A DNA stretch of 64,000 nucleotides, taken from the NCBI RefSeq assembly GCF_000699445.3, contig NC_067198.1, positions 31,623,536-31,687,535 of the forward strand. Reading direction: 5' to 3'. Below are positions 1 to 9,896 of this stretch, one piece after another (within the stretch, counting starts at the first letter, position 1; each line of letters begins with the position of its first letter). Under the pieces are notes generated by a model that did not search any database, was not told the origin of the DNA, and saw nothing but the letters and a program-made list of their open reading frames with translations. This stretch comes from Schistosoma haematobium (Eukaryota; Platyhelminthes; Trematoda; Strigeidida; Schistosomatidae). A program made the position numbers and the translations under genes.

Positions 1-2222
1 ATGTAGTGAACAGAACACGAGTGGGGAGAATGGAATGTAACACCTTAAAGAAAAAACTAATCAAGATCTCAAAACCACCCATGGAAGAAAACACAAACAA
101 CTGCGTGATCAATCTGTCAAAACAACCACTAACAAATACGGAAGAACACCTGCTCCAAAAAGGATTAAACTACAATACAAGCGACGCCTCAAAGCTACAG
201 TTCTTCGCAGCATTAGAGTCATCACTCAAAACTTCCGGAATCAGTGAAGAAACTCAACAGGAAATAAGGCAAACTATAGTACCGATAACTCAACAGGTGA
301 AAGAAAACAACCAACTAACTCCACAAGAACAAAAGGCATTGAAAGAACTCAGAAATAGAAAAGATATTATCATAATACCAGCGGACAAGGGACGCACCAC
401 AGTAATCATGGACAAAGAAGAATACATCAACAAAGCCGAAGAACTACTCGAAGATAAGAGCACATACAAACTGATGGACACAAATCCCGTCAAAAAATTA
501 GACAATCAAATCTCAAAGACTTTAAACAAGCTAGTCAAAGCAGGAGAAATAACAAAACAAGACCAACGGAGAATGAAATCCAGTGGACCAGTACTCCCTC
601 GATTCTACGGTAGACCCAAAATACACAAACCAAACATCCCACTACGTCCAATTGTAGCACTCCCCGGAACGCCAACATACAATTTGTCAAAAGAAATTTC
701 ACGAATACTGAGACATCTAGTAGATTCAGCCAAACACTCCATCAAATCCCCAACACAATTCCTGGACCAAATTAAGGATATTCAAATCAACAACGACGAA
801 CTCATGATATCCTTCGACATAACAGCACTGTTCACCTCAATTGAACCACAGCTAGCAAAAGAAACTATATCCCTGCTACTCAACAACGACACAAATCTCA
901 CCAAATACACGACGCTTCAAATTAAAAGTATACTGAAACTCATCGATTTATGCCTAACAACATATTTTCAATTCAACAACAAAATCTACGAACAAACAAA
1001 AGGGACACCAATGGGATCACCAATATCAGGACTGATCGCAGAAGCAGTGATGCAAAGACTAGAAGCCACGATATTACCAGTGATCAAGCCAAAAATTTGG
1101 ATTCGCTACGTAGACGACACCTTTGTCATCGTCAAAAAGGATGAACTGGAAAACACATACAAACTGATCAACAACGTTTTCAACGACATCAAGTTTACAA
1201 TGGAACAGGAGTCAAACAACCAAATAGCATTCTTGGATATATTGATCACTAGAACCGATACAGGAAAACTGGAAACTCAAGTATATAGGAAACCGACCCA
1301 TACAGATCAAATCCTCAATTACAACAGCAACAACCCAAGAGCTCACAAAATCAACTGCGTACACACATTGTTCAAGAGGGCGAGGACACACTGGCAGCAC
1401 GAAAAAATGAAGAGAAATACCTGAAGGACATATTTCAAAAGAACGGCTACCCAATCAACTTCATCAAAAAGCACCAACGGCACACAGCATCAGAACCCAA
1501 ATCAAGCACAAAAATCAACAAAAGGATCACCCTACCGTACATACAAGGAATATCAGAAACCACAACGAGACTGCTGAAAACCTTCGGGATAGGTGTGGCA
1601 CACAAACCGACAAAATCATTACAATCAATCCTATGCAAACCAAAAGATGAAATAACAAAGGAAAACAAATCAAACATCATCTACAAAATAAATTGTACCA
1701 ACTGCGACAAACACTACATCGGACAAAGCGGACGCCCCCTCCACCTACGCCTACATGAACATGTATTAGCAGTCAAACGCCATGATATCTCTTCACTTAT
1801 ATCAATACACGTGGATAACTACGGACATTCATTCGATTGGGAAAATGTAGAAATCTTAGACAGAGGAAACTCCAAAAACACCAGAGAATTTTTAGAAGCT
1901 TGGCACTCAGGTCAATCAGCAATCAACAAACATATTGAAATCAATCCAATTTATCAACCAATCAGGAAAATTATGCATAAATATAGGAACAAAAATCAAA
2001 CCAATGGGAGGCACAACCAAAACAAAGAAGTAAACAATGGTAAATTTAAGGTCAACAAGAACCAATCAACGTCGAGGTGCACAGAACAAGCTGTGAAACA
2101 CATATGGAGAAATTCGAACACTTCACTTCTATCTGAAGTTTGTGCTGGTCATGTCGTTCAGAAGAACGATGAAAGCTCCACGACCAAACCATCCAGCTCA
2201 GAGAACAAAACACCACCAGAAT
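1..2222 (+). mobile_element. Penelope-like retroelement, 5'-truncated by the window edge
   Basis: This is the 3' two thirds of a Penelope-like element (PLE): a reverse transcriptase followed by a GIY-YIG endonuclease, the order that defines endonuclease-bearing PLEs. The reading frame is open to base 3, so the element starts outside the window. Homology with the second PLE fragment (59544-60070) covers about 2123-2222 and stops there, so I place the right end near 2222; this is approximate. The + strand is rich in A and C compared with the surrounding AT-rich DNA. Trematode PLEs such as Cercyon or Perere-10 are plausible relatives, but I cannot assign a family. Confidence 0.85.
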
Positions 2223-2290
2223 GGAATGTATTTAACATGAAATTACAGGACTTGTTAATAAAATCTAACAATCATAAAGTAAATGATTAA
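3..2290 (+). pseudogene. PLE reverse transcriptase + GIY-YIG endonuclease ORF, frameshifted
   Basis: The reverse transcriptase copies element RNA at target nicks made by its GIY-YIG nuclease. Frame 3 (to the stop at 1424) shows the PLE/telomerase-like motifs FYGRPKIHK, SFDITALFTSIE (motif A Asp), KGTPMGSPISGL (motif B), IRYVDDTFVIV (motif C) and IAFLDILI. Around 1385-1400 the sense frame moves to frame 2, which continues open through EDTLAARKNEEKYL to a stop at 2288-2290. The second part has the GIY-YIG core (IYKINCTN, HYIGQSGRPLHLRLHEH, later EFLEAW) at about 1676-1910. All visible catalytic residues survive, so one frameshift is the only clear lesion. The last 20 or so codons probably run past the element into flanking DNA. 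The true start codon lies left of the window. Confidence 0.83.
2131..2205 (+). ncRNA. Hammerhead-like motif in the PLE terminal repeat (degenerate core)
   Basis: Stem II is a perfect 6-bp hairpin (TCGTTC, AGAA loop, GAACGA; 2154-2169), followed by GAAA (2171-2174). A short stem III is possible from GCT (2175-2177) and AGC (2195-2197), ending in a CTC cleavage-type triplet. The upstream core reads CTGGTCA (2145-2151) instead of CTGANGA, so this copy should be inactive. PLEs are known to carry minimal hammerheads in their flanking repeats, which fits. It overlaps the 3' end of the open frame. Confidence 0.5.
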
Positions 2291-3646
2291 TTTGCAAAAT
2301 GTCCATCAATTGTCTCAAAATGACTCAGACTTGATTGCTCTTGCATTTTCATACAAGTTGCATCCTGTTTCCATTCTTTACTGTTCGATCCTCTTGTCTC
2401 TCTACTGCCAGACCTTCTGTTCACGACTAATGTCATATATTACTTATGTCAATATAAGTAGCACACACCACAAATACCAATAACAAATTACGATCTTGCT
2501 CCCAACTTGATTGACTTCACAAATCAAAGATTTCACAAAGACATCAAGAGATCTCTTTTAAAGAGCGATAACATTAAGTACTTCAGTATTACTAGTTTTG
2601 ATCGTGATATGATGTCCCGAGATTAGGCCTAACAGTCAGGCTTCAATCGATTGAAGAATGCATGACTTACAAGCTAATTTTGTCCAATCGCTTATGACAT
2701 TTTATCATAGTTATTTTCTGTTAAGATTTTGTACATAAGCATGTTATTTTGTTACGTGAAAAAAACACACAGTTCATCCAGATAGTGATCTTATCTTTGA
2801 TTTCTAATCGTTCAAAGGCTTAAGTCAATAATATAGCCTGGTGAGTAGCCATCATTTAACCACATTAAATCATAGCGTTCATCTATGATTAGCATTCTCT
2901 TTATTGCTTTGAACAATCGAAAAGTCCATCTTATCAAAATCTCAGAAAACCGTCTTCATCCCAGATCGTTTCTAAGTAAATAATTTTTAGGACACTTAAA
3001 TTAACTGGAACAGAATAGCTGTTTAGTACTTCATAGTTAATAATAACTATTCTCTAATTGTAATGCGAATTTCTAATGAAAACTAATTTACTATCACCTA
3101 TGTATCTATAGAACATCTTTAATATTTTTGTATTATGGCTTAAGTTTAGTATTTATTATACATCAAGTATTAATATTATAAATGTGATATAATCCGGTTA
3201 TCTTACTGTCATATCACTATGCTAATAAATGGTATGTAAAACTAAGTGATAGGTCGTAAATAATAAAAAATAATAACTAACTTATTGAGTAATTTCTTTC
3301 TCACAAAAATCAATAGTTATTAGATAATAGTTGTGATGTCAATACAATTAAGACAACTTTGATTGCAGTATTTTATCTTTATCTAATTTGTTTTTGCAAA
3401 AGAACCCTTATATACTTACATGATATATTACATGTCAATCAAAATCAATGAAATAATCTAATTGTATCTGTCGTACAATAAAAGTAATAGACCATAGTGA
3501 CTAGAAAAATCAGTTTATAAAAAAAAAGTGGTACGTGATTATGATCATTTCTGAACAAAAAGTAAAACTTCTCGCCTACCCTCGTCCACACGTACATACG
3601 TACTCATGCATGCACACACACACACACACGTACACACTTAAACACA
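2223..3646. other. AT-rich intergenic stretch, no gene seen
   Basis: Between the PLE and the first host gene I find no coding pattern, RNA gene or recognisable repeat, apart from the CA microsatellite listed separately. The last few hundred bases would hold the promoter of the gene at 3709. Confidence 0.6.
3612..3629. repeat. (CA)n microsatellite
   Basis: About nine CA units upstream of the first host gene. Confidence 0.9.
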
Positions 3647-3654
3647 TATAAATA
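3647..3654 (+). promoter_or_regulatory. Possible TATA box
   Basis: TATAAATA lies 55 bp upstream of the ATG at 3709. In DNA this AT-rich the match may be chance. Confidence 0.25.
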
Positions 3655-3708
3655 CACTCAATGTATAGATCCTAAGTTTGTAAATTCAATTAATGATGTA
3701 TCATATAA

Positions 3709-5019
3709 ATGTATGACTGTAAATTAAAATCATGTCATTTATCAAACATGAATTCACATAATCAAATTGAAATGAAACACCCGATTCAATTATTAAAAAA
3801 CTTATCACCTGATTTTTCAATAAAACAAAAACATAAAACATACAACAAATTTATGAGTTCAATTAATCAGAACGAATTAATGAACAGTTCAAAATGTATT
3901 AGTAACAACAATGTCAATCATAAACAGTCACAATTACAATGTACAATTGATAAAACACAATTTATAATGAAAGAAAATCATAGAAATATAACAGTATTTC
4001 ACAATCCATATCATCATTCTATTCCTAATATATCTAACTTAGTTAAAAACAATGTAAACAATCTTTCATATACTAATATAATGTCTGATGAAGGTTATTC
4101 ACAAGGTCAATCAAACCATATCCCTATCAATGATCAAGTTGATGGACAAATTTCATCGAATGATACATTGAAAACTTTATATACAGGAAATGTTTATAAA
4201 AAATATCATTCTTTACAAAATTTAATACCTTCAAATCAACAAATTCATCTAGAACATCAAACATATTCATTATCTAAATTGAATTATTCTTCATTCAATA
4301 CAATTCCATTACAAACAAATATTCATAGTTTAAAACAAATGTATCAATCACAGTCAACGTATGTTATTGTTTGTGAATATCCAGTCAATTTATCTGTACG
4401 TTATATGGGTAATAATCATCAAATACCAAATATTAATTTAATTGAACTAAGTTATTTATGGCATCATATTGGATGGGGTTATTTAATTGCTATAGCTAAT
4501 AGAAATTATGAATTACCTAATTCATTTGACTCAATTACATTAATTCTATGTCAACCAATTACATTTAAACAATTATGGATTGGTTATATAGTAATACCGG
4601 ATAAATTTGATCATTTCGATATCATTCATACATCTTTAATAAATTCTGATCTTATTCAATGTTATATTAAACAAATTCATAAAAATCTTAATGATAAATT
4701 CTATCATACACATTGTATTGTTATGAAATTAAATAAAGATACTACTTATAATACGGTACAAATGAAACAGAAACAATTCAAATCTCATTCAATATTAAAA
4801 TCAATATTTCGAAGATTATTTAATAAATTGTCTAAAACTAATAATAATATTTATAAAAATCAATTTATCAGTGATAATAATATTTTCATCAATAATAAAC
4901 ACAATTTTGAATATTGTATATGTAAAATAGAATCAATAGAATCAGGAATCAATGAAAAAATTCATCAACAATCAATGGAATTCTTTTCAGAATTGGATAA
5001 ATTAATTAGTAATTCAATA
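3709..5019 (+). CDS. Exon 1 of the unrecognised gene
   Basis: Length is 1311 nt, exactly 437 codons, so the junction is phase 0. The donor is CAATA|GTAAGTA. Downstream in-frame sequence (5045-5142) is SINE head and LTR, which supports ending the exon here. Confidence 0.62.
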
Positions 5020-8000
5020 GTAAGTAAAAATGATGATTTGAAATTGATGGTTAAGCGATGGAGCGAGAGATTGATAGGTCTAGGGTTCGAATCTCGACGA
5101 GGGGGGGGTGTTATGATTTTATGTCCGGCTTTTATCATGTGATCTATTCACCAATCAAAATACGACTTATACAATCTTAGCACTGTCAGATCAATGACGT
5201 TCGCTCGGTATGGGCAGTCTAGCATCCTTATTTGGTCCTATGTCCACCTATCCCGTTCACTTGAGTCCAGAAGACCAAATACCAGCTTCCAATATGCGAA
5301 TCATATATTTCAAACATACTGTGTTTATGTATCAAACAAACAGACCGCAACGCACCATAAAATAGGAAATAATATTTGTACACAATGAAGCCAAAAAGTG
5401 GCTGTGAACGTGGTAGGCAATAGTTAGTAAACTGAGCATAATTTAGGGAAAGTAAATCGTATAATAATAAATTATAGGTCAAAACAAAGCTCATAATAAG
5501 GGGAATATAAATATATATAATATAATTATTGAGTAATTATACAACAAGAATATCTATAGAATGTTAGCCCATCAATAGTCCTCGGAAGTTACCTGTAATT
5601 TAATCTTCACTAGGATATAACAGGGAGCGGGATCGTGGATGCTGACTGCTGAGGAGTCCTATACTAGGATGAAAGGGCCTTTCAGTACTTCCAGGTTTTT
5701 CATGGTGGTCTAGTTTCAAATGATTCATGATTTTAACTACTGAAATTTAATAATTAGTCAAATTGTGATTGTATTATCGATTAGATTTTTTTTGTTTTTT
5801 AACGGATTTTAATAGTTGAACTCATGAGTTGATCTGAGTTAGACTACCATTGGAAACCTGAAAGCACTGAATGGATGTTTCGTTCTAGTATGAGATTACT
5901 CAGTGGTGCGCATTCACGATCCTGCATACGGAACTTGAATCCAGGACCTTCGTTCTTGCTTCTGAATGCTCAACCTTTAGACAACTGAACCGGCATCCAA
6001 CAATGTTAATGTCTAACTTCAATTGATCTGTGATCTTGCGCAACCATTCATCCGTTGTCTGAGGTACATACCTGTTTATGCCAGACACAGATTAGACTCC
6101 ATCGGTCAAAAAGGGAACTTATTGCCGAATAAATCTTTTTTGTTTTTATCTGTAAATTGATGTATAACATTGGTTATGTCTTTTGAATTTATGTAGACCG
6201 ATTAATTCAAAGTTAAGCTTGAGATCATGAGTCACTTGAAACTGGCCCACCATGAAAAACTTGGAAACACTGGACAGCTGTTTCGTCATAGTATGGGACT
6301 CCTCAATTATGTGGATTAGTCGAAGTTAGACAATAATATCGTTTGATGTCAGCTCAGTGGTCTAAAGGTTAAGCGTTCGCGCGCGAGACCAATAGTCCTT
6401 GGGTTTGAATCTCGCGAAACGGGATCGCGAATGCTCTCTGCTGAGGAGTCCAATATTATGACAAAACGGGCGTCCAATGTTTTCATGGTGGTCTAGCTTC
6501 AACTGACACATGATCTCAAATGTTAAAATTACTATAATATCCACAAAAACCCATTCTGATATTAAGCTTTATTATGTGAAGATTCAACATCTGTCATTAC
6601 CTCTAGCTTTTTGAATACAATGACAGCATAATCACATGAACCCATTCTAAATCAAAGAATGTTAACTTATAATCAATTATTCTGGATTAAATAATCTACA
6701 TTTACATCTGGTTTATTTACTGCTTACACAATGAAATCTGAAAGTTATGATTCAGGTTTTATGCAAGTTCATAAGTATTCTGTGTTTAGAATTTAAACAA
6801 ATCAATTTTACAATGTTTTTAATGTTTGTTTTTTCAATAGTTCATCAATTGATATCGGTTATTAATGATAACTAATTTCAATCTCCAGATTATTGTATAA
6901 TGAAAAATAACTATTCTAATCTAACTTAGATTTTTCAAAAATTAAACTATAATCATGTTTTTTTTAAAAAATTGATAATTGAATGTTGAAAAATCGTCTA
7001 TTTCTCATTCTTCATAATCTTTTAACTAAGTTCTCCTAGTTACCATTATTTTTTTATTTTTTTTCTTCAAAATATTCCGTTTGAATTAACTATTGTTTTG
7101 TTAATAAAGGAAATCCAAATTTAATTAACGGTAATGGTTTATTGTTATAACTTGTGACCGCCGATTAGAAAGCAGTGAATTATCGATCGGATCAATGACG
7201 CTTAAAACAGGTGCGAGCAGCCTAGAGTTCTGATTGGTCCTGCTTCCCGCCTAGCCCAGCCAGTTAAGTCCAGAACATCAATCCGAGCCTCTGCGATATG
7301 AATCATGTATTTCAAACGTACTTGATTTATATACCAATCAAACAGACCACAACGTACCATAAAATAGAAAATGACATTTGTACAGGATTTGGCCAAATGT
7401 GGGAGGTGGTGATTAATAGGCAGGGAATAATTCAAGAATGGAAAATTGTATAATAACAGTTCATAGGTTAAAATAAAGCTTATGGTAAGAGAGAAACGAA
7501 TATGAATAGTTTAGTTAATTAACAATTATACGAAAAAAATATACGTACAGTACTGGTCCATAAATAGATCTCAAAAAATTACCACTCCTTATTCTTATCG
7601 GGACACAACATTTATCACCAATGTTTAATATAATGATGATTAAGTAATTAATACTTGAGTCATTTTAATTATAACTTATGGATTAGATTTAACTGGACCG
7701 TATTTATGATAAGGATGATAGATTTGTAAGGTAACTATGACTGAAACTATCAGCAGTTTGACTGTATCATCTCAGGAGCTTTTGCTGAAATGTTCTAAGA
7801 AAAAATGTAATTGAAATCACACAATTCAAGCATGGTTTCCTCCCGATTCCGTAAATAATCTAAAATCATAAACCAATAGCAACTACATAAAAGTGAATAC
7901 ATGTTATTGATATATATTTAAACTTACTGTTAGTTACAATAAATAATTAGAAAACATTTAATATCAGACTTATTAATTATATGTTCATCATTGAATTTAG

Positions 8001-9896
8001 AGACCAGATCGACAATCTCAACAAATAGTTCAGTGTCATCAAACCACAGTTTTTGTTGTCGTCTGCTGACTGGTTCAGTTAATGATCACACGCTTGATTA
8101 ACCTACTCTATGAAGAACGAAGACTACCATTTCACAGAAAAATTTGTTATCTACAGCCAAATACCGATGTATACTACTCATCCGCAGGTATAGGTTAATG
8201 GAAGAATCTGAACAGGGATCTTTGAGTGCCGACCATGGTCATGTGAAGCATTTGTTTACTCACTGTAGCACTGCCACACGAGCTTACATGTCTCACTTAC
8301 AGTGTGGTATTTTGATAGCTTAGAATCTGTTTGCATTTGCCCAGTGTTTAACCTTGTTGACTGAGAGAATTTTTGAGGTGTTTAGACTCCAAATTGTTTT
8401 AAAGTAGTATTACATAAAGAGCACTTGATAAACGTCTTATCCTTACTTTGAGACTCAGCGTTCTATGTAAATCTCCAAAACATCCTCTTGGAAATGGATT
8501 TTCGTATCAGCATGGTCTGTTAATACTTAAACAAAGTACATTTGTTAGTAAGAAAACGCCGTTGAAAGGTATTCTTATGTAAGTCAAATTTTTATATTAT
8601 TTAGGTAACTGTATCCTCAAAATTTGGCAGATTACTACCGGTAAATTAAAAGTTAACGCGATCTAAAGTTTCCCATCTGAGTTGCTATACGTGTGTTTTG
8701 TTTTACGGTATAAAAATTACATGTACAAATTAAATACCGTCCTAGAATTGTTTTTTTTTTTAATAAGAAGCATTATCATATAGAAGCAATAACGTGAGTG
8801 TCTTTAGAGTTTGTTTTAAATGACAAATACGTTGGACCCATTTATCAGCTTTGTTCATATTTTAGCAAAATACATTCATGTGGTGTTTCATGCCATTGCT
8901 ATAATATTACAGATGGAGCAACACTACAAGAAGGTGGATGGAGATAAATGAGGTAGTTATGCTATTGGATCGAATAACTACACACACACACACGCACCTT
9001 TGTAATACATGAAGATGTAAACAAAGACATTTGAAAGATAACATTTCGACTGGAGATGAGTTCCGTCAACTAAGTTATTAAGTTTCTCATTAGTTTAAGT
9101 CGGAGTCAAAGCATAAATAACACGCCAGAAAACAGAACAGTTAAACATTTTTTGCATTGTAATAAATTATTATATTTGGCCTTTTATTATCTACAAACAA
9201 ACAATCAGATAAACAACAATACAAAATCGAAGGATTGAAAACAAAAATCAATATATGTCAGAGATGGTTTTGCTGTAGAATGATAAAATAAATATACGAG
9301 AATTGAGTCTGAAAACATTTGCATTAGTGTTGATTCATGATATCTATTGTCTTAAACCAGTGATTTACAACATACATAGGAAGTATAACAATATCGTTGA
9401 TCGATACCATGGTCTCCTTTTTTCAATAGTGGATATTTACCGAACTTTTTTAACCATTATAGCGAATCACTTTACAAAACATACGATGCAGACAACTTAC
9501 TTTCTATAAGTTCACAACGCTATCAATTTATTGTCACCTCCTTTTACAGCGATATATATCTTGGAAATATACCATACCATAAAATACCATCTTATGCCAT
9601 AAATTTGTCTCATATATTTCATATGAATTGTTTACTGATTAATTGAGTATTATTTTTCTTTCAAAAAAAAAATTAATTTATAGGTATTCCATTTTCAACC
9701 GGAATCAGAGAAACAGTTAGCAATCGAAAGGCAAAGACATAAATACAAACTGGAACTATCAACATTACAATCTAATACAAATTCATCAGAATGTATTAGA
9801 AATCAAATATCTTTTCCCTGTTTATTTCGACATATTTATTCACTTAGTAGAGATGATTTACAAACAATGAGAACAATCTATGGATTCGAAGTTTAA
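3709..9896 (+). CDS. Unrecognised two-exon protein-coding gene (about 507 aa)
   Basis: I do not recognise this protein. Exon 1 (3709-5019) encodes 437 aa with no internal stop and with AT-ending codons like the neighbouring host genes. The ATG at 3709 directly follows an in-frame TAA, so it is the first possible start. The first 200 or so residues are rich in Asn, Gln, Ser and His and look disordered. Residues about 220-330 are more globular, with aromatic and hydrophobic runs such as LSYLWHHIGWGYLIAIANRN and TFKQLWIGYIVIP. The open frame continues to 5142, but a canonical GTAAGTA donor at 5020 makes the last 41 codons intronic, since they run into an SMalpha copy. A phase-0 acceptor before 9684 opens a 70-aa exon. 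There is no signal peptide or clear membrane segment. Middle exons may have been missed. Confidence 0.62.
5109..5622. mobile_element. Solo LTR (TGTTA..TAACA family), copy 1
   Basis: 514 bp, TGTTATG at the left and ATATAACA at the right, giving inverted termini. It lies inside an SMalpha copy, with GGGGG on the left and GGGAG on the right as a probable 5-bp target duplication with one mismatch. It is homologous to 7143-7610, 44832-45256 and 48032-48533. No internal retroelement genes are present. Confidence 0.75.
5641..5695 (+). ncRNA. SMalpha hammerhead ribozyme, best preserved copy
   Basis: CTGAGGA (5649-5655) fits the CUGANGA core. Stem II is GTCC/GGAT (5656-5659, 5667-5670) with one G-U pair. 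GAAA is at 5671-5674. Stem III can form from AAGG and CCTT. Stem I is shortened to ACTG/CAGT. The cleavage triplet has become TTT instead of GTC, which is still permitted but usually slower. Activity is uncertain. Confidence 0.6.
5812..6037 (-). mobile_element. SMalpha-like SINE, - strand, with a short + strand stub
   Basis: The - strand reads head (box A and B, near 5935-6010), degenerate hammerhead (CTGAGTA) and tail towards 5812. The 5' end of the consensus, near GTTAGACATTAAC, lies at about 6004-6016. Directly beyond it a + strand piece of about 25 bp resembles the SMalpha tail (TTCAATTGATCTGTGATC). Confidence 0.65.
6222..6555. mobile_element. Head-to-head pair of SMalpha copies
   Basis: A - strand partial copy (about 6222-6312, tail at the left, broken in the hammerhead core) is followed by a + strand full-length copy (about 6325-6555) with A box, B box (GGTTTGAATCTC), core CTGAGGA and tail. 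In the + copy the conserved GAAA has become AAAA, so the ribozyme should be dead. Confidence 0.7.
7143..7610. mobile_element. Solo LTR (TGTTA..TAACA family), copy 2
   Basis: 468 bp beginning TGTTATAAC and ending CACAACA. It is flanked by a perfect 5-bp duplication TTTAT (7138-7142 and 7611-7615), the hallmark of LTR-element integration followed by LTR-LTR recombination. Confidence 0.82.
9684..9896 (+). CDS. Candidate terminal exon of the unrecognised gene
   Basis: The acceptor is a T-rich tract ending in TTTATAG before 9684. It opens in phase 0, matching exon 1, and gives 70 codons to TAA at 9894-9896. It begins VFHFQPESEKQLAIERQRHK and ends SRDDLQTMRTIYGFEV. The charged start looks helical. 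Codon use matches exon 1. It could belong to another gene, but no other + strand gene lies nearby. Confidence 0.55.
   Translation, partial: VFHFQPESEKQLAIERQRHKYKLELSTLQSNTNSSECIRNQISFPCLFRHIYSLSRDDLQTMRTIYGFEV

Larger units (their letters stand above)
5045..5745 (+). mobile_element. SMalpha-like SINE, split by a solo LTR
   Basis: The tRNA-like head (5045-5108) contains a box-B match GGTTCGAATCTC. The body and tail (5623-5745) start with the expected GGGATCGTGGATGC and carry the hammerhead core. Together they make one copy interrupted by the LTR at 5109-5622. SMalpha is a tRNA-derived schistosome SINE known to encode hammerhead ribozymes. Confidence 0.8.
5020..9683 (+). other. Intron of the unrecognised gene, loaded with SINEs and solo LTRs
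   Basis: Holds an SMalpha copy split by a solo LTR, two further SMalpha groups (5812-6555) and a second solo LTR (7143-7610). The remainder (6556-7142 and 7611-9683) is AT-rich with no coding or repeat signal I can name, apart from a short CA run near 8982. Confidence 0.55.

Noticed and set aside
5045..5142. C-terminal extension of the unrecognised gene into SINE and LTR sequence
   Set aside because: A canonical donor lies upstream at 5020 and a phase-matched terminal exon exists, so this tail is more likely intronic than an exapted SINE.
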